Positions 25,335 through 36,925 of a DNA stretch of 64,000 nucleotides are shown here, piece after piece (position 1 is the stretch's first letter; the number at the start of each line of letters is the position of its first letter). Under the pieces are notes generated by a model that worked only from the letters and a program-made list of their open reading frames with translations, was not told the origin of the DNA and did not search any database. The stretch comes from Mesaphorura yosii (lineage: Eukaryota; Arthropoda; Collembola; Poduromorpha; Tullbergiidae): contig WIXG01000175.1 in assembly GCA_009869945.1 (NCBI GenBank), forward strand, positions 97,510 to 161,509. Direction: 5' to 3'. The translations under genes were made by a program, and so were the position numbers.

Positions 25335-28300
25335 ATGGATTTCAAGGGAAAGCATCACAAAAAGAATTACGAAGAATCTGCAACATGCATGTCGAAATTG
25401 TGCTTCTCTTGGGTTCTTCCAATATTGCGAGTGGGGACAAAGAGGGATCTGACTCTAAATGACATTTACAATGTCCGGGAAGAAGACAGCGCGCAAGTGC
25501 TTGGTGATGAATGTGAAGCGTAAGTAAACTTGGCTAAAATTAGGATTGATGTACACTGTCGTGGTCTCGTTCTTTAGTGCATGGAGTACGACCACCAGCA
25601 ATGAGGAACACAAACCTAACCATGTCAATGGTAATGGAGCAAAGAAACTGATCCGGCTGATTTTGTCAATTCACGGAGGCCAATACTTTCTTTATGGTTT
25701 GTTGCTGGTTTTCGTGCGTCTTTTCACAAGGTGAGCAACTGACGCACTGCATGGCGTAAGGCCCGCCGCGTTTACAATGTAGCGAGGCTTATGACTAGTG
25801 TCTTCTATACTGCAGCATTCTGCCGACGATATTTCTTCGACTGATTACGAAGTCTTTCTTGCCGAAGCCCAGTTACGTGTATGGTGATGAATTATATCGA
25901 GAGGAGGACGAATGGTCTAAAATACAGCGACAGTACACGTATGCTGGTGGACTGTGTTTAGTGACCCTATTCATGGCGATGACTATTCACTGTCTAAATT
26001 ATCAATTTTTCCATATTGGTGTAAAGTGTAGCGTCGGCCTCTCGTCGCTAATTTATAGAAAGGTAAGGCCAAATACAAGCGTGATCGTCTGCTCGTGCTT
26101 CGTATTTCCCGGAGTCAAAAATGGTTGCTGTTATTGTTGTAATACAGCTACTCCGACTCAGTTCGTTTGGACAAACACAAACCTCGACTGGACAAATTAT
26201 CAATCTGATTTCAAATGATGTGAAACAATTCACTGGATTAATACACTTCCTAGTCAACTTTGTATCGACGCCAATTCAGGTTGCCATTTTTGTCTATTTA
26301 CTTTGGTTGGAAATCGGGAATGCTTGCTTCGTGGGGTTTGGATTCCTTTTATTTCTCACACCCTGTCAATGTAAGTTGATGTGTAATCTTTCAATGCGTG
26401 CCTAACCTTCACTAATTATTATTGCAGATATTCTTGGTGGCTACTCGGCTCACTTTCGACGAAAATTGGCGAAAAGAACGGATTCGCGTGCGCGTGTAAT
26501 GAGTGAAATAATCAACGGAATCCGAATAATCAAGATGTATGTCTGGGAGAAACCATTTGCGAAAGTAATCCACGTCTTACGGCTGTAAGTTGGGACTCTA
26601 ACGCAAATTCTGATTGAAATCTGATGTGAACTTTTGCATCCAGAGACGAGATACAGGAGGTCAAAGGCCGTTCTCTGATTCGGGCGATGTACGTTGGATT
26701 GTTTAATATTTCATCTCGAACCACGTCTTTCATCACAATCCTGACGATTTATCTCACCAGTGAATACAACATTACCGCTGATAAAGTGTTCTTTGCAATA
26801 TCAATTTTCCAAACTCTGGGGGATCATATGATGCTAATTATGCCGGAAGCAATTGCGATTGTGTCAGAGCTACGCGTCGCTGCCAAACGAATCCAAGTAA
26901 TGTCAGCGCTCTTACATGACTTTGAATGTTTGAATTCACCAATTAATACGCACCTGCTTCTGATATCTCAGACTTTCTTAGATTTGGATGAAATGCGTCC
27001 TCGCCGAACTCATGACGTGGGCAACTTACAAAACAACCTGCCCCACCTGCCTTTGAATAGGATCAGCCTGGAAAATGTATCGGCAAAATGGTCTTCGGAT
27101 AAGTTAGCACTGGATAATATTAGTTTAGAAGTCGAAGGAAGTAAATTGGTCATCATCTTGGGAAAAATTGGTTCTGGGAAGGTACACGCAGTTATCAGAG
27201 TGGGTGATTGCTTTTACGACTGCCGTAAAATGTGTGATCTCAAATCTAGTCGTCTCTCCTGAAAGTGCTTCTGGACGAACTTCCTGTTGCAGAAGGCAAC
27301 TTGGAACTTTTTGGGTCGCTATCTTACATCTCACAAGAACCATGGATCTTCGGTGGGACCACTCGCCAAAATATTACCTTCGGGGCAAGCTTTGATCAGG
27401 CACGGTACAATGAAGTGCTTGCCTGCTGCGCGTTAAACGTGGACATCGAGCAATGGCCTTATGGCGATATGACGATAGTAGGAGAGAAGGGAATCACCTT
27501 AAGCGGTGGACAAAAGGCCCGAATTGCATTGGCTAGAGCTGTTTACCATCGAGAGGCCGATGTGTACTTATTCGATGATCCATTAAGTGCAGTTGACTCC
27601 AATGTGGTACGTAAGAGCTTGAGATAGTTGAGTGGTTTGATGTTTGAATAATTATCAATCCAAAAGAATCAATCTAATGTGTTTCTTTTCTAGAGTCGGC
27701 ACATCTTCGAAGAGTGCATTATGAAATATTTGAGAAATCGTACAAGAATTTTGGTGACACACCAACTTCAATATTTATCTCATGCCGACCACATCCTTGT
27801 ACTTGACGGAGTAAGAGACCGTAAATTAACCTGACGTTCCTCGTGCACTCACTTCTTCCTAATTTCAGGGTAAAGTCTTAATGCAAGGAACCTACAATGA
27901 TGTAATGAACAGCGGCATAGACTTGATCGAATTTCTGAATGAAGGACAAATTTTGAAGGGCAATAAAAGGAAGCCAAGATCTGGAGCTACCCAAAACAAC
28001 ACGGTACGAAAATCAAATTAAAGCCTTAAGAATTGTGTCACAGACTAATTTCGATACTTCAGGATGAAGAGGATTTGATCCAAGATTCAGTGCCCCAAAA
28101 TCGAGCAGAAGAACAAAACGACGAGAAAAGTGCCATCGGATCAGTAACATGGCAAACGTATTGGAACTACGTGAAAAGTGGCAAATCCTACGGGACGGTT
28201 CTGTTCATTATGCTTAATTTTCTTGTACTACATGGTATAATATTATTCTCCAACTTGTGGCTTGCAAAATGGACAAATTCTGTGAGTACGGTGGCTGAAG

Positions 28301-30171
28301 AAGTGAATAGCAACGGCACAGAGTCAGTGTTGAATTCCAGTGTTAATCAGAACTTTGCATGGACTTATGGAGTCGCGACTCTGCTGATGGCAATCATGTT
28401 TTTCTCAAATTCCATCGTCTTCTACCAATACACAATGAAAATCGGCACTAATTTGCACGATCAAATGTTTAACAGCGTGGTGAGAGCTCCGATGAAATTT
28501 TTCGACCAGACATCCTCCGGACGAACCATGAACAGATTTACAAAGGACTTGTCCTCCATCGATGAATTTCTCCCAATCACAATTTACGAATTAATTGAGA
28601 TTTTGCTCAAGTCAATTTCTGTGTTAGTAATTGTGATGTTCTCCACACCATTTATGATCGTCCCCACTCTGGTTGTGGTAGTAATCATGTGTATACTGAG
28701 AAATTATTACGTCAAGACCTCGAGAAGCTTGAAGCGAGTGGAAGCCATTAGCAGGAGTCCCATTTTCACACTTTTAAGCTCCACATTTCAAGGTCTGGAT
28801 ACAATTCGATCGTTGGACGGACAGAAAATTGTTACTCAGCAGTTTGACACACAACTCGTGAGTCCGCGGGTGCGTATAGTTTAAATTTTTTTGGAAACTG
28901 AAACTATTCTGTTATTGTCTAGAATGCTCATACGTCAGCTTTCCTACTTGTGCAAGCGGTGAATCGCTGGTTTTCTTTCTGGATTCAAAACATTTGTGTG
29001 GTTTATTTATGGATGACAGCTTTTGGCGTTTTATTCATAACTCCGAGTATGATCTTTGATTTGATAACGGAGACTTGAACTGAACCAACTTTCATGCAAT
29101 TCGCTTCATTTCTAGCGGCTTCAAGCGGAAACGTTGGCCTTGCTCTTTCGTCCGCCATGACACTGGTCTTTGTTCAGTGGGCTTTGCGGCAAAGTGCGGA
29201 GACGGAGAATTTGATGACATGTGTGGAGAGAGTGTTTGAATTTGTTGGGCTGCAATCGGAAGCTGCCACCGAAACCCTTCCTGAGCACAAGCTTCTGGTG
29301 GCGTGGCCCTCAAGTGGTGAAATTACATTCCGAAATGTTTCCCTCTCGTACAATGAAGACAAATCAAATCCAGTGTTGAGTGGTCTCTCATTTCATGTTA
29401 ACTCGTTTGAGAAAATCGGAATAATTGGACGCACCGGTGCTGGGAAAAGTTCAATAATCACAGCGCTGTTCAGACTGCAAGAAATCTGCGAAGGAGAAAT
29501 ACTGATTGATGGAGTGAATATACGGAACATTGGACTGAACGAGCTCCGACGATCAATTACAATAATTCCCCAAGATCCAGTTTTGTTTTCTGGAACAATT
29601 CGGTACAATCTTGACCCGTTTGACCAATTTGAGGATTCTGACATTTGGCGAGTTTTAGAGCAAGTAAGAACATACTGCTTATGCACTCTGCACACGGTTG
29701 TAAATTGTATTATTTCAAAGGTGGAATTAAAAGCTCTTGTCGGAAGTTTGGGCTACCAAGTTGCCGACTCCGGGGCCAACTTTAGTGTCGGTGAAAGGCA
29801 GCTGGTTTGCCTGGCAAGAGCTCTCCTCCGCCAAAACAAAATAATTGTGCTGGACGAAGCTACCGCAAATTGTGACGTTTGTACCGACTCACTTATTCAA
29901 ACGAAACTGAAGGAGTGCTTTAATCACTGCACTACGCTTATGATTGCACATCGCATTCATACAATTTTGAATTCAGACAAAATACTTGTGCTAGACAATG
30001 GAACTGTGACTGTAAGCTACAATTTAATCACATACGTTAGCCGGCTGAGATTTGGATGAGTTTAATTTTTTTTATCTTCAGGAATTTGACAGTCCGGCGA
30101 ACTTGATGAAAAATTCGGACAGCTATTTTTCGAAGATGGTGGCAATGGCGGGGCTGCTGAACACAAACTGA
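25335..30171 (+). CDS. ABC transporter subfamily C (MRP4-type full transporter)
   Basis: Fifteen exons (25335-25519, 25578-25730, 25816-26062, 26148-26370, 26428-26584, 26644-26896, 26972-27181, 27250-27606, 27694-27810, 27869-28003, 28063-28857, 28923-29046, 29116-29663, 29721-30011, 30082-30171) join in frame to 1294 residues, the size of ABCC4. It starts [10 protein letters not shown] with no TMD0. Order: TMD1 ([29 protein letters not shown]); NBD1 with Walker A GKIGSGKSS split by an intron, [16 protein letters not shown] and [13 protein letters not shown]2 ([16 protein letters not shown]); NBD2 with [25 protein letters not shown] and VLDEATAN. Such pumps export organic anions, conjugates and signalling nucleotides across the plasma membrane using ATP. 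NBD1 has the non-canonical post-Walker-B Asp usual for ABCC proteins. The 75-base intron 26897-26971 is open in frame, so a 25-residue longer form is possible. Confidence 0.92.
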
Positions 30172-30237
30172 GTTCAAAATTTTTCATTGCAGCGCAAGGC
30201 CTCAAACACAAAGTTCATGTTATCGAGCTTTGATTTC

Positions 30238-30243
30238 AATAAA
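30238..30243 (+). terminator. Polyadenylation signal of the ABC transporter
   Basis: AATAAA 67 bases past the stop codon. A second AATAAA lies about 30 bases further on. Confidence 0.55.
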
Positions 30244-30299
30244 TATGCTTGACTTTTTGCACTTTCAAATAAAGAATATATCATTCTGTACAGTAAAAT

Positions 30300-31729
30300 T
30301 TAGCCTCCTTTGCCCATCGACACCGCGCTTTGGAACTGCACAAATATTATAGTGTATGTGGCGATGTGGCTGATAATCTACCAAAAACAAAGATGTTAAT
30401 TCGCAATAATTGCAATTTGTTCACAACACTCACAATATTTGGGTGTTATACCTCATTTTTGCACTTACCGATATTAATGTTGATCGATTGACAGCAAAGC
30501 AACCCATGGCGGACAGGTTGAAGCTTGACTTGTAGCTGGAAACCAGCTGCTTGAAGTGAAGAAGTCTAATCTGATCCGACAAAATGTATGAAGGCGCAAG
30601 TTGTATTTCTGCCAACGCTTCCACGAATTTGTTTACCTCAAAATGCCCGAAAATTCATTTAAATGTACTTGAGTTCATGTACCCAAATATTTACCTGTGC
30701 TTCAAGTGATTCGCCGCAGTTTGCCAATATCACCAGCCGACCCAATGCTAATCCAATATAAATGCTAGCAGCAATCGACTGGAAGACGAACGGGGAACTT
30801 GCGACAACAAATGTTAACACCGCGATGGTTATGGCATAATGTGCCACAGTAATAAATAGCACAAATCCAACTACAGCTTGAAATTCTCTCATCAAAGCTT
30901 GCACAGCTTGCGACGTGCTTCTTAGAGCATCAATCCAGATTGAGTTCGGCTCGTGATGCCCCAGCTTGGCAGTCGTCAACATTTTTGTGAGAGAACCGAC
31001 GTCCGCAGTAGAATCCCGTACTTCTCTCTCCACCCAGCGCATGCGATACACGATGGCGTCGGAGAAAAAATTAATGAATTCAACCATCATTATCACAGAA
31101 ATTTGAAAGCAGCAGAGGTGAACTCCCATCATCAGCCCAGTAAGTCTCAAATTTCCAAACAGTAAATAAATCCATGAAACACGTGTGAAATCGTGTAAGG
31201 TCACGCGTATCTCGGCTGATGATAATGCAGAATCCGAAGACTCTACCATATCGTATACAAGAGAGAGCAAAGCAACATTGACGAGAGTGGCCACTTGAAA
31301 CAGAATCCAAGGCATATTTATCCATGACCACTTCCACGGCGCTTGATGGTCATCGATTTCATGTTGCCGGTCAAATTCGTGAAGCTGGTTCACTAAACGC
31401 AATATTTTGGGCAGGATCCCAATCCACAGCGCGAAAGCAGTGTAGCAGAAAAGCGTGTACAGCCGATCTCCAACTGTCAAAAGCTGGTCCACGAGTCCAG
31501 TCGAGAATGAAATTGTTGAATACAAGTAGAATGAAATCAGAGACTGAGCGCAAAGAATGTGATACAGAAGAGTGACACACGTCCAAACAAGATGAACTCC
31601 ACTCCGCATGCTACGCTTGAACTGACCATCCGAGTCAGTTGTAACGGGGAATTGCCCGGTCATCTTGGCGAGAAAGATGACGTACTGAAGTTTAATGTGG
31701 GAGACCATTGTCAATTGATTGGTTGACAT
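30300..31729 (-). CDS. Gustatory receptor (insect-type seven-helix chemoreceptor)
   Basis: Three exons (31729-30695, 30636-30469, 30377-30300), both introns phase 0, give 426 residues, typical for arthropod Gr proteins. The long first exon carries six to seven hydrophobic segments. The short last exons encode FNLSAMGCFAVNRSTLIS and IATYTIIFVQF, which match the conserved Gr C-terminus (GxFxvnrs then TYxxxxxQF). The position and phase of the last introns also fit the family. Grs are ligand-gated cation channels with an inverted topology relative to GPCRs. The ligand cannot be told from sequence. The start was placed at the first ATG (MSTNQLTMVSHIKLQ); upstream in-frame codons lack ATG. Confidence 0.85.
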
Positions 31730-32634
31730 TGACTGACCAGGCGACAACTACGCTGAGCGAGCAGCCGTCTGCAGGTTGAAGTCAAGTGAGCAGAGCTTAA
31801 TAATGACAACCAATTAGTGCAACAGTTTCATTTCTGACATCTTCGTAAATAAATTAGGATAATTAAGCAAACATTACGCGTAAACTGGCTGATGGGGAAA
31901 TCCCGATAATACACCTGACTTCTTTGCAATACCTCACCAAAATTTCTGCGAAATCGACAGTCATCGAGTTGCAGGTTTACAGGTAGTCACCGGACCAAGG
32001 ACACGTGTAGTTCCGACCCATCTCAATTAGTTCTTAATAGACAAGGCTGCAGCACAAGCTTGCTGACGCACTATCGTGTTTTGTAAACCGGTTTTGATTT
32101 TGTATATCATGTCGCATCGATGAGTTATGAATCTGCATGATGCTTGCCACTTGATTCTACACCAGGAAAATGCCAGGCAAGTGTAGGACTTATTAGACAC
32201 AATCATTAAACACTATTACGTGAGCGCCAAATTCAGGTGCGTTCTTTTTGCGCAATTAAAATTAAACAAAAATGCAAATGCCATGTACCGCAATGCAAGG
32301 AATGCACGGGCCACCGATACTCGTGTTGTGAAGACCTCGCCTTCGCGAGAAGTCGTGCTCAATTTCTTAATTCAAAGTTTAGAAGACATCAGACAGCATA
32401 GAATGCAGGACCAGTTTCAGCCTTCAATTGAAACCCACCAGCAACGATCTCCTTCCTGGCAGAGTGATGTGGACGGGGAATTCGCATGAATGTGCGAATT
32501 TGAGTGAAATTACACAGCACAAGAAATGCCGTTTGATAGCTTACTGTTTCTTGTGAATCCAGCGTCTTCGAGAGTCGCCATTTTTAAATTTGGGGAGCTC
32601 CTAATTACCAGTGCTAAATTTGAATACATTCGCG
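31730..32634. other. Intergenic region
   Basis: Promoter of the gustatory receptor to the left. An ORF at 32220-32489 (89 codons, basic, opening with GTG, first ATG at 32283) has no recognised domain or splice partner and is not called. Confidence 0.35.
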
Positions 32635-33321
32635 ATGGTCAACCCGTGTTTTTGTGGCTGTTCGCTAAAAAAGGCGACGCTAGCTGTTGCCGTCATTGAT
32701 ATGGTAAGTCGTGCTTGCTGAATACTCCTCAGGTGTAACTGTGCTTTTGTGTTTTGTACAAGCGAATTTGAATTGCTTCTCAGATAATCGCCGCATTGTC
32801 CGCATTTCTCATCTTGGGATTAGGAGGCGTAGTTATCACTAATGCTCCGTCAGGAGAAGAGGCCGAGTCACAGACAGCGACGGCAGAATTATTAGAGATG
32901 CGAGAACGGGATGAATTTCTCTTCGGAACTCCGGTCCCTATTTCACTTGCCGTTTTTGGCGGCTCACTCTTGCTTTGTGCTGTTCGATTCTATTTGGCTA
33001 TTGTCCTGAAGAGAGGATCCGACGAGGTAGGTTAATTACCTTGCTTCAACCAATCAGCCTATCGATCATCATTGTTTAATGATTCGTTCCTTTGTACAGG
33101 AAAATGTGAAGAAATGCACGATTTGGATAGTATCATCGTGTTTTTTCATGCTTCTGAGCGTCGGCTCCATTGTCATGAACTACTTACTCGGGAAAGACGC
33201 ACTTGAAAATTTCGGCAATGTCGTAGGAATTGTTTTTGCCATCTTCGGCATGTGGGTCGTGTACGAGTTTATCAAAGAAATTCAAAGTGGTAAAATTCAG
33301 AGAACAGATTCAGTGGTATGA
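32635..33321 (+). CDS. Small four-helix membrane protein, unnamed family, copy 2 (intact)
   Basis: Three exons (32635-32703, 32784-33026, 33100-33321), both introns phase 0, give 177 residues. The start MVNPCFCGCSLKKATLAVAV is Cys-rich and could be palmitoylated. Four hydrophobic segments follow: IIAALSAFLILGLGGVVI, then ISLAVFGGSLLLCAVRFYL, a third after ENVKKCTIW, and VVGIVFAIFGMWVVYEFI. The loop between helices 1 and 2 is hydrophilic (TNAPSGEEAESQ up to RDEFLFGTP). I cannot assign a known family; the topology resembles tetraspanning proteins such as LAPTM or MARVEL members but no diagnostic motif was seen. Paralogues: a frameshifted copy at 24.0 kb and a truncated copy at 34.0 kb, all on the same strand. 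Confidence 0.7.
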
Positions 33322-34044
33322 CTTTAATGTTACCAACCTATGAGCTTTCTGGTCTCAAGTTTATCTATTATTGCCACAATCTTGGTATAGTCGAGATTAC
33401 ATAAGTATTGCATATTGCAAAAATAAATTCTTATACGACAAATTCGCATTAAGCTTTAAGGTTCCATTATCAATGCCAGTATGTAGCGATCTCTTAGGTT
33501 AAGAGATCGCTAATCGTAAAGATGCGTTGATGTAAATAGTTTCGCTAGAATGTTTGCAAAATGTTTCAACAACGCTCAGATTTTTAGAAAAAGTAATAAA
33601 AAGCAGTTTAGTGACTGTAATGCTTAGACGCTGAATTTACATCATAATTTATGGAACGGGTACTTCCAAATGTGGATGCGATGAGGATAGAGTGCTTTAG
33701 AACACAAGACAGTTGGACCCGCCATCACGAAGGTTCCGAAGAATCAGCCCCAGCAATCGTATTGTGAAGGTTTGCCAGTAAATCTTACTCAATTGATTCA
33801 AGTTCAAGCAGCGAAGAAAGAAGCAAAGAGTCTGATCAAGTCCACACCCACAAACAGTGCCTTACATGAGGTAACAGCAAAATGATTTTGAATCGGTGAC
33901 CAGGACGGGTAGGAATTGACACGAATTTCTACAGACCTATGCAGGGCACCAACTGCACTTAACAGTTGATTTTGTTCTATGATACCTTCATAAAGTGGCG
34001 AGAATTTAGGAAGGTGTTTTCCAGCTTTGAAAAATATATTCGTG
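33322..34044. other. Spacer between four-helix paralogues
   Basis: 3' flank of copy 2 including a perfect hairpin at 33484-33512. No coding region supported on either strand; minus-strand ORFs overlapping 33804-34175 look fortuitous. Confidence 0.35.
33484..33512. repeat. Perfect short hairpin
   Basis: TAGCGATCTCTTA, the three-base loop GGT, then TAAGAGATCGCTA: 13 base pairs without mismatch, about 160 bases past the stop codon of the four-helix gene. Confidence 0.7.
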
Positions 34045-34650
34045 ATGGTTAATCTGTTTTTGTGGCTATTCACTGAAGACAGGCACCCTGGCTTTTGCGG
34101 TTTCTGACATGGTAAATCACGTTTATGAGATATGTCTCCAGCTTCACAAGTTACTTTCAACTTTTGTACTTGCACATTTTAAGGATATCGATGAGTTGCG
34201 AAGACGCTTGTGCACATGCACCGAATGCAGCTGTAATATAGACAGAAAGAATTTAATGTTGTTTGCACAGATATTATCCGGATTCCCCGCATTAATCCTC
34301 GTGGTGTTAGGAGGCGTAGCCACCAGTAACGCGCCTCCAGGAGGCATTGACCCGAAGCCAACTTTAGAAGCAGAGAAAAAGGGAACGGCACGAGATGAAT
34401 TCCTTTTCGGAACTCCAATAACCACCTCCATCGCCCTGTATGGCAGTGCATTGGTGCTCTGTGCCCTCCGATTCTATTTTGCCCATATTCTAAAGAAAGG
34501 ATCCGACGAAATATAGATTTCATTATCTAGTTTATTCAAGGACTTTTACGTTCGGTCATTATGTGATCAGTTCACGTTTTCGTTTCAGAAAGATGCAAAG
34601 AGATGCAAACTTTGGATGAAGACAAAGTCAAAGTACCAGTCCGCGAGCTT
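34045..34650 (+). pseudogene. Four-helix membrane protein family, copy 3 (truncated)
   Basis: Exon 1 (34045-34111) aligns with exon 1 of copy 2 but has lost two bases, so CFCGYSLKTGTLAFAV is out of frame with its ATG. Exon 2 (34271-34516) is well kept: ILSGFPALILVVLGGVATSN, then ARDEFLFGTP, ALRFYFAHILKKGSDE. Its splice donor, GAG/GTAGGT in copy 2, has become GAAATATAG, giving a premature stop at 34514-34516. Exon 3 survives only as KDAKRCKLW before similarity ends, shortly before a MITE insertion. This is a dying duplicate in tandem with copy 2. Confidence 0.7.
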
Positions 34651-34696
34651 TTTTCTCCCAAATTCATATTTTTATTCAATAGTCGACAGGAGCTAA

Positions 34697-35127
34697 CAAG
34701 GAGAGTCTACAGGTCGTCTCCTTTCAAATTCAGTCCAAACTTTTTGTGGTAATAGGCTCTGCCCAGAAATCTCCAAAAGTGGTCTCAGCTCGCACAACGC
34801 TCAAAGGAACCCTAGATATTGCAAAAAGAATGGTCGCCAATGTCGAAATAAAGAATTTCTTATGGAAATTAACACGTGAAATTGTTATTTTTACGTGCGC
34901 CTTACGAATCTATAAAACAGAATATTAAGAAACAAATGGCGCCGATTAAAGTTACTAACAAAACTCCCCTATTTCCATGTGCAAATTCCAAGATTCTTTT
35001 TGCAATGACTCGGATTCCCTTGCGCGTTGCGTGAACTGAGATCATTTTTGATGGTTTCAGCGAAAGGGCTATCACTACAAAAATTTTGTTTCGAATTTGT
35101 AAGGGGACGACCTGTGGACTCTCCTTG
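34697..35127. mobile_element. MITE, PIF/Harbinger-like (TAA target duplication)
   Basis: 431 bases with terminal inverted repeats: CAAGGAGAGTCTACAGGTCG at the left, and the reverse complement of the right end reads CAAGGAGAGTCCACAGGTCG. Similarity continues inward about 30 bases further. The element is flanked by TAA on both sides (34694-34696 and 35128-35130), the three-base duplication typical of PIF/Harbinger elements. No transposase inside, so it is non-autonomous. It lies between the truncated four-helix copy and the terpene synthase. Confidence 0.75.
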
Positions 35128-35156
35128 TAAGTTCAATTCTAATTCTTTAGTTTAGT

Positions 35157-36494
35157 CTACAATTTCGTACTAGGCTTCAACGTAAACATCCCATACCTTT
35201 CTGAGTGTTGCGAAAAGTACACGTGGCCATCCAGGAATGTTTCCAAAATGTCAATAAACTCCACCAGCTTTTGCGAATTATCCTCGTGATGCGAAAACTC
35301 GTCCATCAATCTGTCTGCGGTCAGCTCAATGTCCTTTCTTTGATTCCTTAGAATCTCATTGACTTCAGTAAACGCTTCTGTGATGCTTTTGTTTCTCGCA
35401 ATGCGAAGCACAAGATTGTCATTGTCGTTGCCGTCTTTCACTTCTTTCTCCAGACCAAACAGATCATTCGTGAGTCCAAGTGCTGAAGCACTGAGGTGCA
35501 TTATGATTTTGAAGAGGGGATGCTTCCTAATGTGTGGCCCGAGTATCACGCCCCGCCGAAGCAGAAGCATCTCCATTACTGTGTGAAATCCGCCATCACG
35601 AGGTCGAAGCATTCGGTACACTTCATCAGTGTAATATTTCCCGTACTCGGGGTCTTTCATGAGGAGCGCAGCTATCGAGTCGTTCAAAAATGCCTTACGC
35701 ATATGTTTGCAGTTTTCGTAGCTGTACGCTGGCAGATTCTTCACACCGTGCTCAAATGATATGAAGAACAGTTTGTAGACAGGGTCCAAAGCAGGCATGA
35801 CCGTCGGCAGGTCCTCCATTTTAGCGTACTTACCATCCAGAATGTCAAACACAATGCTCAAGAATATGTTCGTGAATTCATTCGCGGACGCTTCAGTCGG
35901 GGCGGGTATGGACGCCTTGGACGCTCCAGTTATCGCGGAAAGTGACAGCGACAATCTGCGACGTGGTGAAGTTGCAATTCCACCGAAGCTTCCAGACTTG
36001 TCAAGAATATCGTCCAAGTAGATTATGCTCAGGCAGAATCCTGCCGCTCCCACCATCGCGGCATCTGTGATCGGATCGTTTGGATTGAAGAATGCTGCAG
36101 CAGCAATCGCTGTTTTGACGAAACTTTTCGGACCCATAATCTCGCCCTTTGTCCATGGAATATGAGCTTTACGAACCCACCCTTGTAGAATCTTGTCAAC
36201 TTTCGGCAGCTCGTCCATATTTGGTGGAGTGTACTTCTTTAACATCGGTATCGTTCCCTTGAATTCATGTTTGCCATGATGTCCCAGGTCGAGCACGCCC
36301 ATATCAAATTCCAGTTCAACGTCGAGGTCTAAAAATTCAGTGAAACTGTGGTGCTTCACCAATGATGGCACGTTGGACCTTAATTTAACTTCTTCCCCTT
36401 CATTGTCGGTGAGTTCGGAATTTGAACCTGCGCCAGCTCCTTCTTCAGTGATGGTGGACGCGGACGGAATGGATGAAGTGCGAGAGGAACTCAT
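35157..36494 (-). CDS. Class I terpene synthase (microbial type), intronless
   Basis: One uninterrupted reading frame of 445 residues from MSSSRTSSIPSAS. The metal-binding motifs of class I terpene cyclases are present: DDILD at residues 161-165 (DDxxD), NDLFGLEKE at 343-351 (the NSE motif) and an RY pair at 433-434 near the C-terminus. In between lies an all-helical body of the expected size. The first 90 residues are Ser/Glu-rich and may be a lineage-specific extension. These enzymes ionise a prenyl diphosphate and cyclise it, commonly to a sesquiterpene. The product cannot be predicted. It lacks the second Asp-rich motif and the FARM region expected of an isoprenyl diphosphate synthase. 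The lack of introns contrasts with most genes around it. Horizontal origin is likely; trombidid mites are known to carry transferred terpene synthases. Confidence 0.85.
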   Translation of the reverse strand: MSSSRTSSIPSASTITEEGAGAGSNSELTDNEGEEVKLRSNVPSLVKHHSFTEFLDLDVELEFDMGVLDLGHHGKHEFKGTIPMLKKYTPPNMDELPKVDKILQGWVRKAHIPWTKGEIMGPKSFVKTAIAAAAFFNPNDPITDAAMVGAAGFCLSIIYLDDILDKSGSFGGIATSPRRRLSLSLSAITGASKASIPAPTEASANEFTNIFLSIVFDILDGKYAKMEDLPTVMPALDPVYKLFFISFEHGVKNLPAYSYENCKHMRKAFLNDSIAALLMKDPEYGKYYTDEVYRMLRPRDGGFHTVMEMLLLRRGVILGPHIRKHPLFKIIMHLSASALGLTNDLFGLEKEVKDGNDNDNLVLRIARNKSITEAFTEVNEILRNQRKDIELTADRLMDEFSHHEDNSQKLVEFIDILETFLDGHVYFSQHSERYGMFTLKPSTKL

Positions 36495-36925
36495 TCTGTA
36501 CCCGTGACTTTACGTGAGGGTCTTTACTTTCAGAATGAGTGCTGAGTTGGTTGTCGGTTCGGACATAAATGAAAGCACGGTTCTGAGCTCAACGGTTCAA
36601 GTCAAAACAACGATAAACGAATTTCGTGACCGAAAACTGAAAAAAAATGCGAAAATCGTTCCTACTTGAACGAAACAAGTCATTGACTATGAAACATGTA
36701 AGACCCTCCACTTTCTAATTTGTAGTGTTCGTGTAATACAGCATTTTATAGTATTACAAAAAGGCCTTGAAGTTCAGCCTCATTTACTGTAGATTGATTG
36801 CTTTTAGCATCTCAGGTTTATTAATTGGACCCACGTTCACATTGAAAACAAACGAATGGGATAGTACAAAGCGAGACTGTATTTGTTGCGAAAACAATAG
36901 TCGCCACCGCCATGAACCTCATTAT
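36495..36925. other. Intergenic region
   Basis: 5' flank of the terpene synthase and 3' flank of the formamidase-like gene, whose stop codon is at 36926-36928. No further feature seen. Confidence 0.35.

Noticed and set aside
32220-32489. 89-codon basic ORF
   Set aside because: It opens with GTG (first ATG at 32283), and no similarity or splice support was seen.
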